64,000 nt of DNA from Cordilura impudica (taxonomy: Eukaryota; Arthropoda; Insecta; Diptera; Scathophagidae). Shown in pieces: positions 33,033 to 43,479 of this stretch. The notes below the pieces were generated by a model that saw only the letters and a program-made list of their open reading frames with translations, searched no databases and had not been told where the DNA came from. The position numbers and the translations under genes were made by a program. Within the stretch, counting starts at the first letter, position 1, and every line of letters starts with the position of its first letter. The stretch covers positions 55,772,216-55,836,215 of the forward strand of contig OY821517.1 of the NCBI GenBank assembly GCA_963682025.1, read 5' to 3'.

Positions 33033-34080
33033 ATGGAAAGACTTACGCCTGAACAACGTTTACAAATCGTTAAACTTTATTACGAAAATCCACGTTCTGT
33101 GAAGAATGTGTGTCGTGCACTTCGCTCAACTTATGGTCAATATAATCGGCCTACTGAGCGTACTATTCGCAACATCATCACCCATCTTGAGACCCAGCAT
33201 TCATTATTGGATAATATTCGACCGAATAGCTCTTGATCTCGGCGACATTTGGTTGCAACAAGACGGCGCCACTTCCCACACAGCGCATCAAGCAATGGAT
33301 TTATTGAGAGAACACTTCGGTGAGCAGATAATTTCATGTTTTGGGCCGGTCGATTGGCCACCAAGATCGTGTGATATCACACCGTTAGACTTTTTTCTGT
33401 GGGGATATGTAAAGTCTAAAGTTTATGCGGACAATCCCGCTTCGCTTCAGGCCTTGGAGCAAAAGACCAGGCGAGTTAAGTCGACGGAATCCATCGATCT
33501 CCAAAACCCTCAACCTACAATAAGAATTAATTATCAACAATAGAATAAATGCCACATTAATAAACTTGTTAACTAGAACAAAGTGTAATAAACTTTTGTA
33601 TCGAAATTTGTTTATTCATCAAGTATTTCGATTCATTCATTAAAAATAATAATAATGTCAAATAAACAAAATTTCAGTTGTAAACGAAAACAAAGTGTTA
33701 ATAAACTTTCGTTGAAACTTGATACCTTTGTTTTCGTCATTCACTTCCTACAAATACAATGTTGTCTTTTACGACCAACCACTTAAACGTTCTGTAGAAA
33801 ACAACTGGACTAAGCATATTTTATGTATTGAATGTATTGAGTAATTATAAGTTTTTAGATTAAGAATATTTTTGTATTAAAAAGAAACATAGAACAATAA
33901 AGAAAGACAGTTCACATTGAAAACTCAAATAGATGTGTCATAGACTCATTTAACTCGCGTGTCATTCGCCAGTTACTAGTCGAAATGCTCGAACGAGTCA
34001 TCGAAAATTGGACTCAACGGATGGACCATCTGAGACGTAGCCGTGGTCAATATTTGATAGACATAATCCTCAAAAAATAA
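33033..34080 (+). pseudogene. DD41D transposase with internal deletion and insertion
   Basis: Starts MERLTPEQRLQIVKLYYENP, a helix-turn-helix (33033-33220). A large deletion removes the second HTH and the first catalytic Asp. The frame then resumes near 33233 with DIWLQQDGATSHTAHQ (second Asp) and PPRSCDITPLDFFLWGYV (third Asp). I count 41 residues between the two, so this is again the rosa-type spacing. After ALEQK (33463) foreign sequence intervenes. The C-terminus IRQLLVEMLERVIENW and SRGQYLIDIIL reappears at 33966-34080. Not functional. Confidence 0.85.
33464..33945. other. Unidentified ~480-bp insertion in the DD41D gene
   Basis: Breaks the transposase between ALEQK and the C-terminal block. 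Contains an internal 112-bp-spaced duplication of ACAAAGTGT-AATAAACTTT (33577, 33689). May be a solo LTR or a non-coding element; I found no clear ends. Confidence 0.4.
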
Positions 34081-34410
34081 ATGCCAAAGAATGTTCTTTC
34101 AAATGATAATAAATATTCCCCATTAAATTTGAACTTTCTGTGTTTTTTCCTTTAAAAAAGTAAGGAACCTCGAAATGGATCACCCTTTATATTTGTGTCA
34201 AATTTCAACTTAAGTGGAATAGAATTTCTAGGGAACAAAAGGGAACAAGAAACGTATACCACCGAGAGAAAGGTGAAAGTATCCTCTTTAGACGTATATA
34301 TACTTTTGCTCTCGTGAAGATCCGCGAGTAGAACATTTTTTCATTTTAATGAAATTACTTTAAAAAATTTCAAATTACGGTAATTTAAAAAGCCCATAAG
34401 TATACAATAC

Positions 34411-35153
34411 AAGTATACCGATCGACTCAGAATAACTTTTAGAGTCAATTTAGCTATGTCCGTCCATTCGTCAGTCCTTCCGTCCGTCCGCCTGTGTGTC
34501 CATGTAAACCTTGTAATCAAACTACAGGTCGCAAATATGAATATATTTTGATAAAATTTGGTATATAAGTTTTTATCAGCCATAGCATGAACGCTATTAA
34601 AACTGGCGAGAATCGGTACATGTTCAGACCTAGTCCCCATACAAATGACCCTTATGAAATCGACATAAATTGCCATAAGATCCAAATTATCATATAGATC
34701 TCATTCAAATTGGGTTTGTATGTGTTCATTACATCCACTAATCAGTAGTCCAAAAATTATCCCTATAGGCCAATTCTTAGTCATAGGCTCCATATAGAGC
34801 TGCTTCCCGATCTTCACTTAAATCAATCAAAACAAAAAAAAAAAATTGTACAGATTTTTCTCAAATTTGCTTTTGTATATATTTTTTCAAAATATAAGTG
34901 ACTTTTAATATAAGTGACTTTACCAAATATGGTCAGGATCGGTCAATTTTTCGACCTAGTCCCCATATAAATTTAGCATTCGATATGAACTTTTTCATAT
35001 CTGCAGTCAAAAAATTAATAAAAATGCCACTCAAATTTGGTTTATACTTATTTTCTATATCCAATTCGTTGGACATAAGAGATAGTCTCTAAACGCATGG
35101 TATAGGGTATCGTATAGTCGGTCTAGACCGACTATAATTTTCTTACTTGTTTT
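34411..35153 (+). mobile_element. DINE-like element, 5'-truncated
   Basis: Begins at TATACCGATCGACTCAGAAT and keeps the rest of the family. The terminal palindrome at 35113-35136 is perfect (24 bp, half-site TATAGTCGGTCT), then TAATTTTCTTACTTGTTTT. Confidence 0.82.
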
Positions 35154-35337
35154 CTTACCCACGTATGAAATGTTTTAATAAATAAGAAAGATTCAAAAAA
35201 TAAAAACCCTTATATTCATATCAAAATCAGAATCATTGCGCTAATGTTCAGCAAATTTATTTTGCAAAAATCAACAAATTTGTCAGCAAAAAATGTTAAA
35301 TTTTTCCGTAGTCTTGTTATTAGACTATTAGATAATA

Positions 35338-35704
35338 CCAGCCGATTCCAGCGCTCGAAATTCGAGTGCAATTTCTAGGCAGCTTTATTTTTCAACTTAG
35401 CCAACTTACAAACCAACACTTTTATGGTATATTATTATTGTGAATGAAGATAACAAACTCATTAACAAATACATTAACAAATTTAATAAAACACACACAG
35501 CATATATATAATTTTGTGTATGTGTTAGTTGCAGCTTCAAAAGCAATTTACTGAAAATAAAGGTAAATATTTAAAAATCTGTAAATCTGCAAAACGACTA
35601 AAAATAAATACCTTTCAAATAATATAAGTTTGGTCAAAATCGGGATAAAACGGTAGAACAAAACATCGGTCACAAGAAATCGCCTAGCCTATTAATATTA
35701 TAGA
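35338..35704 (-). mobile_element. Non-autonomous Helitron (HINE), copy 3
   Basis: Minus-strand copy with start TCTATAATATTAATAGGC (right) and end AATCGGCTGG (left, CTAG changed to CTGG). The hairpin GCTCGAAATTCGAG is kept. A/T flanks fit. Confidence 0.78.
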
Positions 35705-36085
35705 TTGCTAACGTTTTTTTAAGTGGAAATATTCTTTGAGTGTAAACAAATTTGCAAATTCGTCAGCAAAAAATTTTTAGTTTTTCAGTAGTAATAGCAA
35801 AATTTCCAGTTGATTTTACTTTTTTTTTTTCTTGAGTGTACAATTTTTTTTGAAAAAAGATCGCATTATTACAAAAAATGCTTCTAATTATTAATAAAAT
35901 CCATTTTTTAATAAATAAAAAATATAAAAAAATCAAAAGTTCAACTTTGACCTAGAATATCTTAAAAACTACTCAATCAATTTTAATGAAATTAAAACAA
36001 ACTCAAGCGCAACTAAATATTTTGATCGGTTCAAAAGTTACACAATTTTGGCCAATGACAAACAATTATCAGCCACTGTGCGTCG

Positions 36086-37439
36086 TTTGTATTTTTTTGG
36101 TTCGGTTTCACGTGTTAGAGTCCAGCAATAGTCTCCCAACATGCCTTTGTCCCAAAATGCTTGATAATTTTTTTTAATTTTCATTAAATCTTGGTGAGCA
36201 CACTCCACTTGTTCGTCGCTCACCGCACCTAGGTTTGTGGAAAAAATCTAAATGCGAAGGAAGAAAATGCATTCGGAGTGACATTCGTGCACCTAATTCG
36301 TGATAATTTTTCAATAATTCAGCAACAATTTGTCTGTAGTTTTCACTCTTATCGTTTCCAAGAAAACAGTCCACGATGCTCTTGAAAGATTTCCAGGCTG
36401 TATTTTCTTTCTCCAATAAACTTTGTGAAAAATTGTCATCATTCAATAGCTTCCTGATCTGATTTTGTGAAACCTCCTTGCATACCAGTCAACAAACCAG
36501 TGACCTGAAACAGATTAATTTACAGTTATTTATGATGGCCTGTACTATATACATATACAAAGAAATTTAAATCACACACCCTAAGGTCACCACAGATCTT
36601 CCATTTATGATCGTTGTAGTTGAGGGTAATGTCAAAATTTCAGTCATTGATCCGTAATTTTCCTTTGTATTAATGGCATGAGCAATTGGTATGGATGGTA
36701 CTGTACTGTACTGTACTGTACTTAGAGCCATCAATAAATAATCTGCATTCAGTTTTGTCATATGGCTGGTTCAGTATAGAATAGTGTTTCTTTTCAAAAT
36801 ATGCAGCCAATTCCAAACTTCTAACTCTATAGATTGTTACTTCTGTCCTAACTGCTAGATATTTCCACTGCTGCATTCGTGAAGCTAGTAATTCTGCGTC
36901 TTGCTTCGTTAAATGTAAATCCCGAATTAGATCATTCAGCTCAGCTTGAGTCACTAAATGGTGTTCATCATCAGTCTCATACAAACTATCACTGCTGGTG
37001 AAAGATATTTCAGACTCACTGCTCGTAGCACTGGGAATGACTGGTAATGGATCGTTTGGTGGACGTTGAACTGGTTTGGAAAGCGATGGGACATTCGCGT
37101 AAGTAATATTTTTTTTCGATTTTTCATATTGAATCCAGCAACTTTTCTTAAACAAAAATAACAATCGGTTTGGTGATTACTTGTCTCTCTCCAAAGTACT
37201 GGAATTGAAAAAACGGAATAGATCTTCTTGCCATTTGACCACTTGTATAAAACAGTTCTGCAACTATTGCAAAACATTGTCGGTGTCCACGGTTTGCCCA
37301 AGTCTCTGACAGCAAAACAAAAATAATGTAAAAATGCATATTTTAATGATTCTGATATTTCATATCCTTTTTTCCAACCAAATATTCACCACACACAAAG
37401 CAAAAATAGCTTGAATCAGTAACACACGATCTCGACATG
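36086..37439 (-). pseudogene. Intron-bearing gene of an uncharacterised invertebrate family, broken
   Basis: The minus strand starts MSRSCVTDSSYFCFVCGEYL (37439). LGKPWTPTMFCNSCRTVLYK and an HQTDCYFCL pair follow, so three CxxC pairs suggest a zinc-binding N-terminus. Then come HHLVTQAELNDLIRDLHL, ECRLFIDGSKYS, PSIPIAHAINTKENYGSMTE, NYNDHKWKICGDLR, VTGLLTGMQGGFTK, QIRKLLNDDNF, AWKSFKSIVDCFLGN, MSLRMHFLPSHLDFF, AVSDEQVECAHQDL and MLGDYCWTLTRETEPKKYKR. I recognise this order from a multi-copy family of uncharacterised insect and cnidarian proteins, without a known function. Lesions: at least three frameshifts, a GTACT expansion at 36700-36723, loss of about 150 codons between GGFTK and QIRKLL, and the Transib insertion at its 3' end. 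The intron implies spliced host-type expression or domesticated-transposon ancestry. Confidence 0.75.
36505..36579 (-). other. Probable 75-bp spliceosomal intron
   Basis: Minus strand: exon GACCTTAGG, donor GTGTGTGAT, acceptor CTGTTTCAG, exon GTCACTGG. Splicing joins GDLR to VTGLLTG in frame, matching the continuity expected for the family. Short fly-size intron. Confidence 0.7.
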
Positions 37440-37799
37440 CTTAAACGCTACTATTATGAACATTTAGAATGAATGTGGACTTTTGTCAAATTAATAATTG
37501 TGAAATTGTAGAGTCAGTATTGACTGTTTTACTGTATTGCCAGCATGCAATAAAAAATGAACAAGACGTGATAGCTCAATTTTTATGCCAGATTCGAATC
37601 CTGCGCACACAGATTAGTTAAAAAACATGCTTCGTTTCCGCAGTCAATTTTTTTTTTTTTTAATTTGTAGAGCATTGTAATATAAAATTGTAAAAATAAA
37701 AGCTCGTTAGACTTGTATGGATGAGCCAAAATTTCAATGGCTTAGTGGCAGTTCTAGATATTATTTTTTTTGTTAGATTTTTTTTAGTAGATTAATGTA
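37440..37799. other. 5' flank of the broken gene; tRNA-like scrap
   Basis: Mostly AT-rich. GATTCGAATCC at about 37592 fits a polymerase III B box and TAGCTCAA at about 37572 resembles part of an A box, but they are too close for a real tRNA. No gene supported. Confidence 0.35.
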
Positions 37800-37817
37800 T
37801 GGAACACATAGACGACG

Positions 37818-40228
37818 CACAGTGGCGCCATTTGAGTTTTTTCGTTGCAAAAATCATATCTTTTGAACCGAATAACATAATTGAACACTTTAAACAGCAT
37901 ATGATAGATAACTGTTCAGCCTATGAAATGAGCGTTTGGAAAGGGTACTGAGCTTTGTAGGGGCCTACTTATGGGTTATCAAAGTTAAAATTTCTAGAAA
38001 AATCATTTTTATGGTAACTAAAAAAAATTATTTTTACATTTTTAGATTGTTTTTATTTTTTTTCTTTAGGGTTTTATGTTTTAAATTATTACCCAACAAA
38101 TTAAAAAAAAAAATTACTTCTTTTTTAAATTTATTTTTTCAATTTTCTGTAAAATATTCATCACAATTCGTAAGAGAAGGTATATCTAAAAGACTAATCA
38201 TTTCTAAACTATAATTATTTTCTAACTCTATTCGTGACTTCACATGCCGCAGGGAAGAAATAAGTGGATCGGAAGATGCTGCCAACATGTTGAAGAGGTC
38301 CTCATTTTGCCTTACCCTTGATGCTTTGAATGTGTTCTGCAATCTATATTTTTTAAAAAATTTGTTAAGAGACTCCTGTGCTTCTTCAGAAAGCTCTCCA
38401 ATTGGCAAAGACTGGTACTCAATTATATCTTTGCCATGCGCCAATATTTTATGGACGGTCGGGGTCAACTTCTTCTGTGGATACATTTCTGCTAAAAGAG
38501 ATGCAGTTTTCGATGCATATTCTCCATATTTTGTAGAATTGACATTTTCTTTGCAGTTTAAAACATTCAAGATCGTTCCCAATCTTTTCACGATTTGATT
38601 GTCAATTCCAGTGATTCTAGTTACTGCCTCATCATTTTCAAAAAATCTCCTAGAAGTGTTTCCATCGTTTGAGTTACCGTATCCGTGCTTGGGACAGTCT
38701 ACTTTTAGTCCAACTTGTTTAAAAAAAGCATCCTGTATTTGCTTCTTTCTGATCTTTTCCTTATCCTTTATTGATGTATTTTCATCGAAGTTTTCCTCCT
38801 CTTGTGGTAGGGTATACGCCAGTTTTAGCAAGAACTCCATACACCTCCTTGCGTGCAGTGGTGACATTCCATATTCGTAATTCTCCTCATTTGTAGAATC
38901 GTTTAAATTACCAAAGTTCTTCTGACTCTTTTTGCAAATCGGGCATGACAATGTTGAGGTTGTTCCTGTCAGTTCGTTTACGACTTTTCCGTCAACCATG
39001 GTCAGATGGAACTCGTAATTGCATTCAATATATTTTCCTTCTCCAATTTGCAGCTTTGTAGGCTTAATCTTGCTTATTTGTTCTTCAATGTAATTCACCG
39101 TGGTCCTTATGAGTTCTGCCGATTCCGTTGCAAACTGAAACATTATTGGTCGGCAATAATGCACTGATGACGGACGTGGATTTTTCCGGTGTAGGGAAAC
39201 ATCAGATTTTAGCCGCAAAGGAACAACAGATGCCATAAAAATATTTCCGTCCGATATTATAGCGTCATCGGAAGATATCCTTTGCTTATAAACGCTTTTT
39301 CCAGATGATCCATAGCAGCCCCATTTGCTGATCAATGTCAGTTTCTCAGGAAGAATTTTCACCTCATTTTCAGGAAGACTCTCCAACAACCGTTTTGCTG
39401 TATGGCCCATGAGATCCTGCAGATTGGCTGAATTATGCAATTTTGATATTATGCTCGTGTCTAAATAAGATTTGTGCCTACCTGGAGGGACCATAAGTCA
39501 ATATTGTTCTTGACCATTTGTACTCCAAAGTAATTTTTAAGTGAGGTGCGTACCTGCGAATTTCAATGAGTAGTTTTTTGTGCATCCTGTGTCTGTAGCA
39601 GAATATTGGGAGTAGACTTTGGCAGAGGCTCACAGGTAGACAACCGACTTAAAATGCAATTTTCAAACTATTAGATCAAACTACTGTCAGTCAAAACATG
39701 TAAGCGATGCACGCCATACAATTTCTGCAACCATGTCTTTTTAACCTTTTTTACCTCTAGAAGCCAAACTGGCACGTACGGGCAGATAAAACCTTTTGAA
39801 TTATGTAAAGAAATAATCAAAGAACATGTTTTGCAAATATGGCAAATATAGAAAAATATAGATTTTTTTTTTATTTTCCGTCAAAGTTGAAAAATAGTGA
39901 AAAAACGGATAGTTTTTAAATAGTGATTTACCAGGAGAAACACAAAGTAAACAGTTAATTTTTTTTTATCATTATACATTTAATAAATAAATCAATCAAT
40001 ACAAACGAAAAATAAGGCGATTCGTTACCTATTTTTCGTGATATTACACCTGAAATCGCAACAAATTGATTAAAAATTGTGTTTTTTTTTTTGAAAACCG
40101 AAAGTCGGTCAACTTTGAACGGTTATATCTTCTAAACTAACTATAACATGGGTTTATTCAAAACTTCGTCGGCGCACATGAAAATTTTGATTTTTGCAAC
40201 CTCGTTTTGCTCTACAGGCGCCACTGTG
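37818..40228 (-). mobile_element. Transib element, copy 2
   Basis: 2411 bp with perfect 12-bp ends CACAGTGGCGCC, the outer seven bases being identical to the RAG recombination-signal heptamer CACAGTG. Both sides carry CGACG (37813-37817, 40229-40233), the complement of the CGTCG used by the other two. Encodes a truncated transposase. Inner TIR similarity includes TTGCAAAAATCA. Confidence 0.92.
38139..39494 (-). pseudogene. Transib transposase, first catalytic Asp lost
   Basis: One open frame of 451 residues covering the catalytic core. In place of KWGCDGSSG it reads KWGCYGSSG, so the first catalytic Asp is Tyr (codon TAT near 39318) and the enzyme should be inactive. Other blocks are kept: FMASVVPLRLKS, HRKNPRPSSVHYCRPI, FHLTMVDGKVVNEL (second Asp), CPICKKS (zinc pair), MSPLHARRCMEFLLKLAYTL, VDCPKHGYGNSNDGNTSRRF, PTVHKILAHGKDI and PIGELSEEAQESLNK. 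Compared with copy 1, about 200 N-terminal residues (DNA-binding part) are not present in frame upstream. Those bases (39495-40200) show no homologous frame. The intact frame despite a dead active site is notable. Confidence 0.92.
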
Positions 40229-40764
40229 CGACGTCGGCTACACGACAAATGCTGCTGGTTGCATTTGTTGTCATGTAGTCAGCTTCTTAATTTTTTGAAA
40301 ACGACAGCAACATATAAGAACAATATAAACAGCTGTTTTTATACAATTAATTATATATTTTTTTACTTTATTAAATTACTTATTTATAATGCATTATTAT
40401 AATTTAAAACTAAATAAATAAATTTATTTGACCCCTTTTCATTATTAATGAAATCATAGCATATCATTTTGCGATTTTTTTTTGAACAAAATAAAATATA
40501 TCATAGCACTAATTTCTTTTACATATTCTGTTACATTGTTATATAGAAATTATCCTAAGTTGACTACAGCGACAAAAGTTGTCGTGTAGCCGTATAGCTG
40601 TGGTGGTGTCAAAATAATCGTTTTCATATAAACTTGTGTATTTTATTTTTGACAGGCTGCAGTCGTGTAGCCGTTGTCAGCTATGTGTTCCATGCATAAA
40701 TCATCAAAATGATCCAAAAAAGTTGAGTGCACTTTAATAGTTTCCACTTTAATATTTTTGGATG

Positions 40765-41015
40765 GCCCTAGGGCATATTTTAAAAAACTTGCTTTCAAGC
40801 TTTTTTAAGTAGCAGTTTGTCGTCGCAGTCGAACAGTCCGATTTAAGTGAATTTTAAGGATGATATTACTGGTTCTTGTACGATTCAAAACAATATGCAT
40901 TTGTTATACTAAATATTTGTACTTTTAGATGCTTTGAAACATGTTAGTTTTTGCTACTCGAGCTACTCATACGGCTCGATTAGCTCATTTACTACTCTAT
41001 ATTCGAGTAATTAGG
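40765..41015 (+). mobile_element. Foldback 'TACTCGAG' family, right terminus
   Basis: Matches the terminal ~250 bp of the 16175-19357 element: TTTTTAAGTAGCAGTTTGTC, GTGAATTTTAAGGATGATAT, then CTACTCGAGCTACTC and ATTTACTACTC at the end. Diverged solo arm. Confidence 0.7.
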
Positions 41016-41128
41016 AGCTCTGCTTCATCGTTCAATATCCTTTGTAGTTTTTCAGATAGAAGTTAATTAATTTTACAAAAATCCCATCATTGCGCTTTTA
41101 CAAAAAAAAAAAAAAAATAAATAAGAAA

Positions 41129-41504
41129 TCTATAATATTTATAGACGAGGCGATTTCTTGTGACCGATGTTTTGTTCTACCGTTTTATCCCAATTTCGAC
41201 CAAACGTATGTTATTTGAAAGGTATTTCTTTTTAGACGTTTTGCAGATTTACATATTTTTTAATTGTTTCCTTTATTTTGAGTAAATTGCATTTAAAGTT
41301 GTTACTAACACACGCATAAAATTATACAATGCTATGTGTGTGTTTACTAAATTTGTTAATGTGTTTGTAATACAAATGAGTTTGTTTTTGCGTTGATTTG
41401 TGAATTGGCCATAATTGATTAGCATATTTTTAGGGTCTTTATTTAATGAAAAAATAAAATTTCCAAGAATTTTCGCTCGAATTGCGAGGGCTGGAATCTG
41501 CTAG
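41129..41504 (+). mobile_element. Non-autonomous Helitron (HINE), copy 4
   Basis: 376 bp from TCTATAATATTTATAGACGA to GGAATCTGCTAG, preceded by A and followed by T. The hairpin is GCTCGAATTGCGAG. Confidence 0.83.
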
Positions 41505-43479
41505 TTATAACAAATACTGATCAAAAAACAACAACAAATAACTTTAAATTTAACTGATATTAGAAATTAAAGATTAAAGATTAAGATTAATTAAAAATTA
41601 GAGTGTACTTCTAGTAGACTTTATCAACAAATTTTGTATGAAAAACATACAATAAAGTCTACTTGAAGTAATCGGTAACTGTGTTAAAATGGTAACCGTA
41701 ACCCAAATTGTTTATAATATTGAATTTCAGACACAGGTGGAGGGTCTCAAAGAATTGGCACTGTCGCACTGTCACTCTTACTAGTCTTCTTTAAATAAAA
41801 CTATAAAAATATTAATTTTGTTTTAATTTGATTTTCTAAGTGAATTAAAAGTCACTTAAAACTTATTGCCACACAATTTTAATAAAAATATTATGACTTG
41901 TAAAGGATTAAATTAGAATCTTTGGTTGCCTTACTTGTAAAAAAAATGTTATTCGAATATGAACAGTTTTGCTTAAATGGCTTAAAGCAGACCACAAACG
42001 ATGTCCACAGTTTTATATTAAGAATATTTAAAATCTACAATTAATCTAAATCAAATCTATAAAGAATCGTTTTCAAAAACAATCAAATTTGAAATTAATT
42101 TTCCAAACTATCCCAAATTAACAATAAACCTCACTCAAGCGCACAAATTTTATACATTTTCTCACGTTTACAGCAGAACTTTCCAAAGCAAAAAATTTCG
42201 AATTTTATTACAAAATTTATCCAGAATTCAATAACAAAGAAAATGATGAAATGAAAGAGGCGCCAAAAGAACATGTTAGAGCTACCAAAGGATGCCGATT
42301 GAATACTAGGAAATTAATAAGGAAAAAAAAAAAAACCTTATAAAATATGACATGACATGTTGAAGAATCTGAAGAGAACCGAACACCCAACACTACTAAG
42401 CAGATATCCTTTGGATAAGCCTGGAAATGAGTACTTGAGGTTTTTTTTGGCAAAAATGTTTAACGGACAAAATAATAAAAAAAAAAATCACTATTGTTGT
42501 TAAACAATTTATGACGTGGAAGTACACAATCGAAGACAACAAAACAACACAAATTTATGAATGGGCTCAGACTATAAACAGGTCCTTTATGTACATGGTT
42601 TATGTGTGTGCATGGATATTTTGGTGATTATCCTTGTTAGTGGATTTTGTAGCTATTGTGCAAAAAAGCCAATGAATAAATGTGCCGAAATTTTTCCTAT
42701 GAAAATGATTAACAAATTCCTAAGCATCATGTTACGCAAAAGAAGAAGCAGAAGAAGAAAAAGAAGAGGATGGGAAAAGGAATTTTCCCATTATAGTAGA
42801 CATCATTAATAGGAACTCACACTCAATAAGTCGTTTAAAGTAAGTGATAATCAGGCTCAAAAGAAAATATAATTTAAAAGCAGAAATAGAAGCACCACAA
42901 CATATAAAAATAAAGATTATGCCGCAAAAATTCCTAATAATGTAACCAAATACTACATGGTGGTCTATTTGTGTTCTGCTGGTGTTTTATATTTTTTTTT
43001 TATTTGGCAAACTATTCCCTGAAATATACAAAATTAAGATTTCAAGTGCAAAACACAAAAAAAAAAAATAGTTTAACAAGTTATCAATGAACATGTTCTA
43101 ACAAAGAATAGCGAAACAATTACCTAAAGAGACTTCCGCAAAATTTCTAAGTATTCTATTGTAAATGGCATTGTGTTATGGGTTCGGAAACAAGTGAATG
43201 TAGCATAGAATATAAAGAGGCGGTACAAATCACAGAAATATTTTCGTAAACATGCAAATCCTTACTTTCTCTTTAACTCACTCGCTGAAACTCAGTGGTG
43301 TGTTTAGTAGGACAATGACAACTCCACCTACAGTGATGCAAAAAGTTGGTTTACATATACAGGATTATCCTAGCATAAACCTACAATTGCCAAAAATGTA
43401 GGAAGAACAGAACTGTGAAAGATTTAGTTCTTTGATTAAACAAAATTTTAATTTAACAGAAAAAATAAGACTTTGAAAC
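41505..43479. other. Probably unique DNA
   Basis: A short inverted pair (ACTTCTAGTAGACTTTAT near 41608 and ATAAAGTCTACTTGAAGT near 41651) is the only structure seen; it could form a small hairpin with a 25-nt loop. No gene recognised. The 82-residue frame at 42561 ends in an Arg/Lys tract and has no signature. Confidence 0.35.

Larger units (their letters stand above)
32177..34187 (+). mobile_element. Second DD41D Tc1/mariner element, decayed
   Basis: Ends CCGGGTGATCCAAGTAGAG and (complement) AAGGGTGATCCATTTCGAG, flanked by TA at 32175-32176 and 34188-34189. Interrupted by a DINE-like copy (32258-33005) in its 5' UTR and by an unidentified insertion in the gene. The terminal repeats differ from those of the element at 22201. 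Confidence 0.78.
31459..36080. mobile_element. Transib-type non-autonomous element, copy 3, stuffed with insertions
   Basis: Left end CACTGTGGTTGA and right end (complement) CACAGTGGCTGA share TTGATTTCATTGGCCAAAA-type inner similarity. CGTCG flanks both sides (31454-31458, 36081-36085). Its 4.6 kb contain two HINE Helitrons, two DINE-like copies and a DD41D element, so the original element was about 1 kb or less. No Transib transposase is left in it. Confidence 0.7.
37800..40692. mobile_element. MITE split by Transib copy 2
   Basis: Ends TGGAACACATAG (37800) and the complement CTATGTGTTCCA (40681-40692). The next block TCGGCTACACGAC (left, after Transib) is mirrored by GTCGTGTAGCCG (40663-40674). 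Without Transib the element is about 480 bp. CGTGTAGCC recurs internally near 40575. Class unknown. Confidence 0.7.

Noticed and set aside
36038..36085. Extension of the broken gene's frame into TVADNCLSLAKIV
   Set aside because: Those codons are the terminal repeat of the Transib-type element read through by chance; the native continuation is at 28342.
37561..37612. tRNA gene or SINE
   Set aside because: GATTCGAATCC fits a B box, but the A-box candidate is only about 20 nt away and no cloverleaf can be drawn.
42561..42809. 82-residue frame with Arg/Lys-rich end
   Set aside because: The basic tract comes from a purine-rich simple repeat; no conserved motif.
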